Shown piece by piece: positions 58,780 through 64,000 of a stretch of DNA of 64,000 bases. The notes beneath the pieces were generated by a model. That model saw only the letters and a program-made list of their open reading frames with translations. It was not told where the DNA came from and ran no database searches. A program made the position numbers and the translations under genes. Position 1 is the first letter of the stretch. The number at the start of each line of letters is the position of its first letter. The DNA lies in contig NC_031791.1 of assembly GCF_001522545.3 (NCBI RefSeq), forward strand, positions 3,010,121 through 3,074,120. The letters are read 5' to 3'. The DNA comes from Parus major. Taxonomy: Eukaryota; Chordata; Aves; Passeriformes; Paridae.

Positions 58780-59040
58780 CCGGCCCGAGGCGGCTCAAAT
58801 CAGCGGGACCCCCGGCCAGGGAACAAACCGCGGGGTTTGGGGCTGTCATCGCTGCACCTGCAGAGTCATGGAACCAAAATCTCGGCACCTGAGGCAGGTT
58901 TGGAGGGTGCAGGTGTCCCCTTGCCGGGCAGCACGGCTCAGGTCTCTGCCCCGCAGCGACGCCCGAGGAAGCCGAGGTGACCGGGGCAAGGTCCTGGAGA
59001 GGGGCGGGGCTGAGAGGCTTTGGTGGGGGGCTGGAGACAG
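58780..59040. promoter_or_regulatory. Intronic CpG-rich patch with a GC box
   Basis: A CpG-dense block inside the otherwise AT-richer intron, with GGGGCGGGGC (59001-59010), an Sp1-type GC box. It could be an enhancer or an alternative promoter. No exon assigned. Confidence 0.35.
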
Positions 59041-61140
59041 CGCTGTTGTCCCTGAAGATGAGCGATTGCTTTGTCCCAGGTTGTCTCCTAAGGCGATTCA
59101 CTGATACGTCTTTAAAATGCAACCTCAACAGTAGAGCACTCCCACTTTTAAAGGGATGTCGAAATAAAAGCTCCGATATCCAGGGATTCCTCCTTACCGA
59201 AGAAGAGAATTTACCTGTAGTTTATCTGGGGAGAGAAAACAGACTTGTAAGACGGGCAGCGATTTGCATGTTTCCTCTGGACCTGTTTTTCCCCTCACAG
59301 CACACCGAGTTCCAGCTGGAAATGGAACAGAACAAATAGCACCACGATAAGAAACTCAGCTCCCAAGTACCACAAATTTTCCTGCTTACAATTCATTTTG
59401 CGAGCAGGCAGCACATTTCTCCTATGGAAACGAGTCAATACTTCGTATTTTTCTCTTCTTGTAGGCAAAATTTCTTTTCCCTTAGACCCAAAAGTCGTTG
59501 GTTTGCTGCCAGCCCTGAGCACGGACACCGGCTCCCGCAGCTCCCGGCAATCCCCGCACCAAAGATTGAGCCGGGCTGCAGCTGCACCTTCTTCACCGAA
59601 TATTTACATATCAAAGCGTCCATTTCCAGGAATCACAATGGTGATTTCACCCACAAACTTTGGTGAACAAAGATGAGGAAGGAGAAGGAATGCAGGAGCT
59701 AAGGGATGGAGCATCCTCAGTCCGGACCATGCGGGAGAGGGAGGATGAGGAAGCAGAGACGCAGGGCTGCCGTTCGGTTCATGCTGGATTTCACTGGGCA
59801 AAAGTAGGAAATCCTCCAAGGTTTTCCAGGTAAAAGCCTTTGAAGAATGGGTTTGTTGCTCCTTCCTCGAACTTAAAAGCCACAGGATCTACCTCAGCAA
59901 GCCGGAACAGAAGCGGCAGAAACTTTGTGCTTTCTTTTGGGACACTTTGAAGGCATGAGGCTCCGTATTCCATTCACTGGAGTCACAGCCGAGCAATTCA
60001 TTCAGCCGTGTTTATATCTTTCTCCCAGCTGTCTTCCGGAAGACCCTCTGGGAGACAAGGCTGTGACATCCCATCCCACCTGCAGCATCGCTGGAGATAG
60101 CAGGACTCCTGTTGTTCATGGGAATTGTCTTTACATTGACTGTCTGCTCCAAGGGGCATCATCACATCCTGTGCTCAGGTGCTGGACTGACTCCTCCTGG
60201 CTGCATTCAACATCCAAGTACTTCTGTCCTGGAGAAATCTCTCACCAGAGATTACTTGGCAAGTTTTAATTTGGTATCACAGCATTCTTCCCAGGTAAAC
60301 ATTATTATATTATTATCTGCAATTTCTTGCTGGAGACAGTCAAGCCCAAACTGGGATACTGACTTGCCCTGTGTCATAACACAATTCTGCTCTTGCAGTG
60401 CCAGACACAAGGACATGACCCCAGGCTGGCAGGGTGTTCTCCAGCTCAGGAAAGTCCAGGGGTAAAGCCCTTGGTGTTTCAGACACCAGGACTAGTTTGA
60501 AATCACTCTCCCTCTGCATCAGGGGTTTTTTGAGCCACAGCAAATGCAGTTGTGGAGGTTCATCATCTGACAGTTACACCAGGGTACGTTAAAAAGGCAA
60601 ACCAGAGCTGACTCAACACAAAAGGCTCCTCTAATGGGAGATCACAAACTTTGTGGTTCACAGGGAAGATGAAGTCACATGTACCTGCTACAAGCACAGA
60701 GGCAAGAGACTTACGTGGGAGTTTGGGTCTCTCCACTGCTGCTCGCACACACCTGGAAGAGGATGGATTGCAAGTGGCACCTGCCCTGTGAGGTTCAAGG
60801 CTGGAGCGAGAGGCTGAGTCCAATGAAAACACCTCCTGTGAGGTGTACAGAAGAAATGAGAATCATTTTCCTTACCACACTCAGCAAGATTCTGCTGTAT
60901 GCCTGTTACTGCCATGCTGACCTTCTCCAAATCACCACAGCACCAGGAGCCAAGATGATGTGACAAACAGCTTGACTTCACAGCTTCTTACAGAAAATCC
61001 GGAGCTACGGAAACAGAGGCTGTACATAGTCAGCCTGCAGCACAGCACTTCCCAACAATTGGGCAATAGCTGAAAGCCTGGATTGCTTAGAAAGGCATTC
61101 CCACAGACTGGAATTGCACACACACAGATCATGCCCATGT

Positions 61141-61198
61141 ACCTGAGCTGTGGTAAATCATTTAACTTGCTCTGTGCCTCAATTTTCCCCAGCTGCAC
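61141..61198 (+). repeat. MIR SINE fragment
   Basis: 'ggtaaatcatttaacttgct' followed by 'ctgtgcctcaattttcccc' matches MIR (...caagtcacttaacctctctgtgcctcagtttcccc). Confidence 0.6.
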
Positions 61199-62670
61199 TA
61201 AGGAGCTGGCTTGAGTCAGGAGTGAGTTAATGGCTTTGGTGGCTGGTGCTGTACCAGCACTGGGCTGAGGATCAGCAACTCGTGAAGCCCTTTGAGGTCT
61301 GCCAACATAACTTTATTCCAAAATCTGTTTTCCCTTTCAGATCTGACCCCTCTGACTCATGCCAGTGCTCACCTGTGTCCAGCCCACCTGCAGCATCCCC
61401 AAGGCAGGTTAAAATGCTTCACAGTTTTTGAAATCTGCAGCCAAGCTCACCTGGATTTAGAAGTAGCAGGGTTAATCTGAATAAACAACACTTCCATGGG
61501 AAAAAACCCTCTCAGGAATGCCAGGCAGTTTAGGAAAAGAGAAAAAAAAACCCCAAAAATCTTTAGGAGGACAGAGTGAAGCAATCAAGCATCAATAAAT
61601 AATAATTGATAAATAACAAGAACATATAACAAAGAGGACTTGCACTCCCCAGGAGTGCTCTGAGCACCTATTAAAGGTCTGAGGTCTCCTTCTACCCCTT
61701 TCTTTGGCTGAATCAACCCAAACTCCCATTTGTGCCCTGCCATTTATAGCTTCCTGGGGTGGGCCAGGGTGACCCAGGGGTACCCCATCCCACTCACCAG
61801 GCAGGGCTGGAGGGGTGCTTGTTTGGACACCAGCATCCAACCCTTCCTCACCAGCCTTTGTAGTGTGTTGGTCTGTCACTGTATGCACTGTATGCACCTC
61901 TGGGATGAGTTTCTGCTGAGAAGGCCATCTTCCATGGTCAGGGGTGGAACCTGAGCCTGCCCAGGCTCCTGCCAGGGGGATGAGCTAGGGGAGAGCTGGG
62001 TCACTGTGGGAAAGGTGATATCCTACTCTGCCAAAAACGAGTGTCAAATGAGTGCAGTGACGTGATGTGGCGTTTCTATCCCCAGCTGCAAAGCACCACA
62101 TGGGTCTCAGGTCCTTCGCTCGGGCACAATGACACTGCAGGCCCCCCACTCACGTTGGGGCTGTTCAGCACCTCAAATCTCATCCTGCAGACCCATCACT
62201 GCTCCAAAGGGTCGCTTCTCTGTGCCGTAGCCGGGATGAGCCCTCGGCACGAGGCAGTGGGAGCAGCACTGAGTGCTTCCTGGCTGGGCTTGGAAGGGCG
62301 CAGGGGGTCGGCACCGGGGCATTGGGCTGTCGGCCGCGTGCTGGGCGCCCGCACTGCTCTCATGCTTCCTTCTTGTCTGCAGGCTGGCTCAGGTGCTCCG
62401 ATCACCTGCTGCTTGCGGGAACAGGAAAGCAGCAACTGAAGATCGAGGGGGACTTTTGGTTTACTCAGATGACAAGAGACAATTTTGGTTCCCCAAAAGC
62501 CAAGGAAACAAAGCTGTCAGGCTTTAATGGTAGCTTGTCTCCCTCCTGCAGCATGTTTATGGGCAAACAAGCTGCAGATCAGACCAGGCAAACAGCAGCA
62601 GGTGAGGCTCAATAACAATAATTCATGATTAATGGCGAATGTGGCTTTGTTTATTCTTGTTGTATTGAGG

Positions 62671-62740
62671 CAACGCTGTCTAATGGATGAAGCACTGCTG
62701 CAGGACTCCGGGGCCCGGCTCAGCTCCCAGCACTGCTGCC
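62671..62740 (+). repeat. MIR/tRNA-derived SINE head
   Basis: 'gctgtctaatggatgaagca', then 'ggactccggggcccggctca' and 'gctcccagcactgctgcc' follow the tRNA-derived 5' part of MIR, with degenerate A and B boxes. It is not a functional tRNA. Confidence 0.5.
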
Positions 62741-64000
62741 TGCTCCGTCCCTCCCTCCCATCCTGTGTGCCCCTTGAGGGCACAAACTCTATGTGACACA
62801 GGAGCCCTGTTCCACACCTGCATGTGCCCAAAGTGATGGGGTTGTGGCCTTGGCTGAGGCTTCGAGGCAGAAGAGCAATGCCAAAATCCACGCTCAGTGC
62901 TGGTGCCTGCCTGGTTTTCTTGTGGCACAGAATTGGGCTGACCCAGCTGTGCTGGGCTTTACCCTTCACAGCAGTGGGCTGCAGGGCACAGCTTTCCAGG
63001 GCTTTGTTTCTGACAGCATCATTCCTAAAACCTCCAGTATGTGTTTGCCAAGTGTTGTGTCTCCATGTCGCACATCAACACCATCCTTGCCTCCCTGTCA
63101 CTGCCTGTGGGGTGACTGGCTAGCACAGAGTTATGTCCAACCATTCTCCAGCCCAGCTTTCCATAGGCTCTGGTGTTAAGTCACACTGGTACCAGCTGCA
63201 TTTGCCTCCTCCCCAGCTGCTGTGTGCCATGGATGTGTGGTGAGGCACGATCCCTCTCCCTGCATGGCTCTGCTGTCCCTCGGGTGCACAGGTCCCCGGC
63301 CACGCATGCGGCTTGAGCGCAGCCACAGCATGAATGCAGGCATGCACAGATGTATCCAAATATAATCCAGTTTACAGAGCACAGCAGTTGTGATACTACA
63401 AGCAACGCCTGCTCTCCAGGGATGTCTGGTTTGGGGGTGGCCCTTTCTGCAGCAGAACCCAATCGCTGGGACCCTTCAGGGCCTCCCACCTCAGCAGCTC
63501 TGCACGGATATTTGCAAACCATGCTCTGACTTTTGATTTTAAGGGATCCCCTAGAGACTAACCTAACCTGTTGTGGGACTGCGGAAGAAAGCTTTGAAGT
63601 TGCTCCTTCCTGGAAATAAATCTGGTTTCCTATGTCTCAGGGGGATGTTCCTGTGTGTGTTCTGCCCTGAACCAACCTCAGTCATGGCAAACACTGACCA
63701 CAGGCTCCAACAGGGCACTGGTGCATCCTACCCTTTGCTCCCTGACTTTGTACAAGTTTTGTGCTGGGAGGAAACTCCATGTCTTTCAGCTCCTTTCCAT
63801 TCATCCCTTAGTCTTAAAACATGAGTCATTTTTATGTAGCATGTGCTGATTTTTATTGCCATGCTAGCAAGTCGTTGAGCTGGATTTACAATATGCCGAT
63901 TGTAAACACCCCCTCATAGGTCCAGTCCATGTATCCTCCCTGATTAATCCTGGGGCTTCTGTTTCATTTTGGGCATATGTATTTCCTTTATAAACCATGG

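Larger units (their letters stand above)
49590..64000 (+). other. TFAP2E: TFAP2E intron 3 (at least 14.4 kb)
   Basis: After the exon 3 donor I find no segment encoding the expected next AP-2 exon (VPIPSK..., NPGEVFCSVPGRL...). The whole remainder is therefore taken as intron. It contains CpG-rich 5' sequence, an (ATT)n array, MIR-like fragments, TAAT-dense patches and a CpG patch at 58780-59040. Confidence 0.65.

Noticed and set aside
62671..62740. tRNA gene
   Set aside because: A and B box-like sequences are degenerate and there is no cloverleaf; it matches the tRNA-derived head of a SINE.
1..64000. CRISPR arrays, bacterial operons, ribosomal RNA genes
   Set aside because: None seen. The sequence is vertebrate nuclear DNA with spliced genes.

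Overview
The window is vertebrate nuclear DNA, most likely a bird and probably a GC-rich microchromosome. Reasons: compact intron-exon genes with GT/AG junctions, CpG-island promoters, tails of CR1 retrotransposons, old MIR-like SINE fragments, and an avian-looking retroviral LTR. The gene order KIAA0319L (-), NCDN (+), TFAP2E (+) matches human 1p34.3; from memory it also matches chicken chromosome 23.

Layout. (1) 1-990, minus strand: the 5' end of a small interferon-inducible membrane protein gene of the IFI6/IFI27 (ISG12) type, running off the left edge. Upstream of it a 44-bp tandem duplication carries two perfect ISREs. (2) About 1-9.2 kb: GC-rich sequence with no gene I recognise, but with a TATA-type promoter-like site at 3.98 kb and a cluster of MEF2/CArG-like sites at 5.81-5.92 kb. 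(3) 9.2-39.1 kb, minus strand: a complete KIAA0319L gene (the AAV receptor AAVR in mammals). I traced one non-coding exon and 20 coding exons; the coding lengths sum to 3315 nt, all splice phases agree, and the product is 1104 aa. An intron holds a sense-oriented ERV 3' LTR with a little adjoining internal sequence. (4) 39.0-39.5 kb: a CpG-rich divergent promoter shared with NCDN. (5) 39.5-43.1 kb, plus strand: complete NCDN (neurochondrin), six coding exons, 716 aa. (6) 43.1-47.3 kb: intergenic, nothing recognised. (7) 47.4-50.2 kb: CpG island with the first three coding exons of TFAP2E. The rest of the window, at least 14.4 kb, is its third intron, with SINE relics, an (ATT)n array, TAAT-dense AT-rich patches and an intronic CpG patch. 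The DNA-binding and dimerisation exons of TFAP2E must lie beyond 64000.

The genes do not form one pathway. KIAA0319L is a PKD-domain membrane glycoprotein that cycles between the surface and the trans-Golgi. NCDN is a cytosolic neuronal protein. TFAP2E is an AP-2 transcription factor. The IFI6-like gene is an antiviral-response gene. I found no clearly new system. The points most worth a second look are the duplicated ISRE promoter, upstream ORFs in the 5' leaders of KIAA0319L (stop codon made by splicing) and TFAP2E, the LTR inside the receptor gene, and the muscle-like regulatory cluster without an obvious gene.
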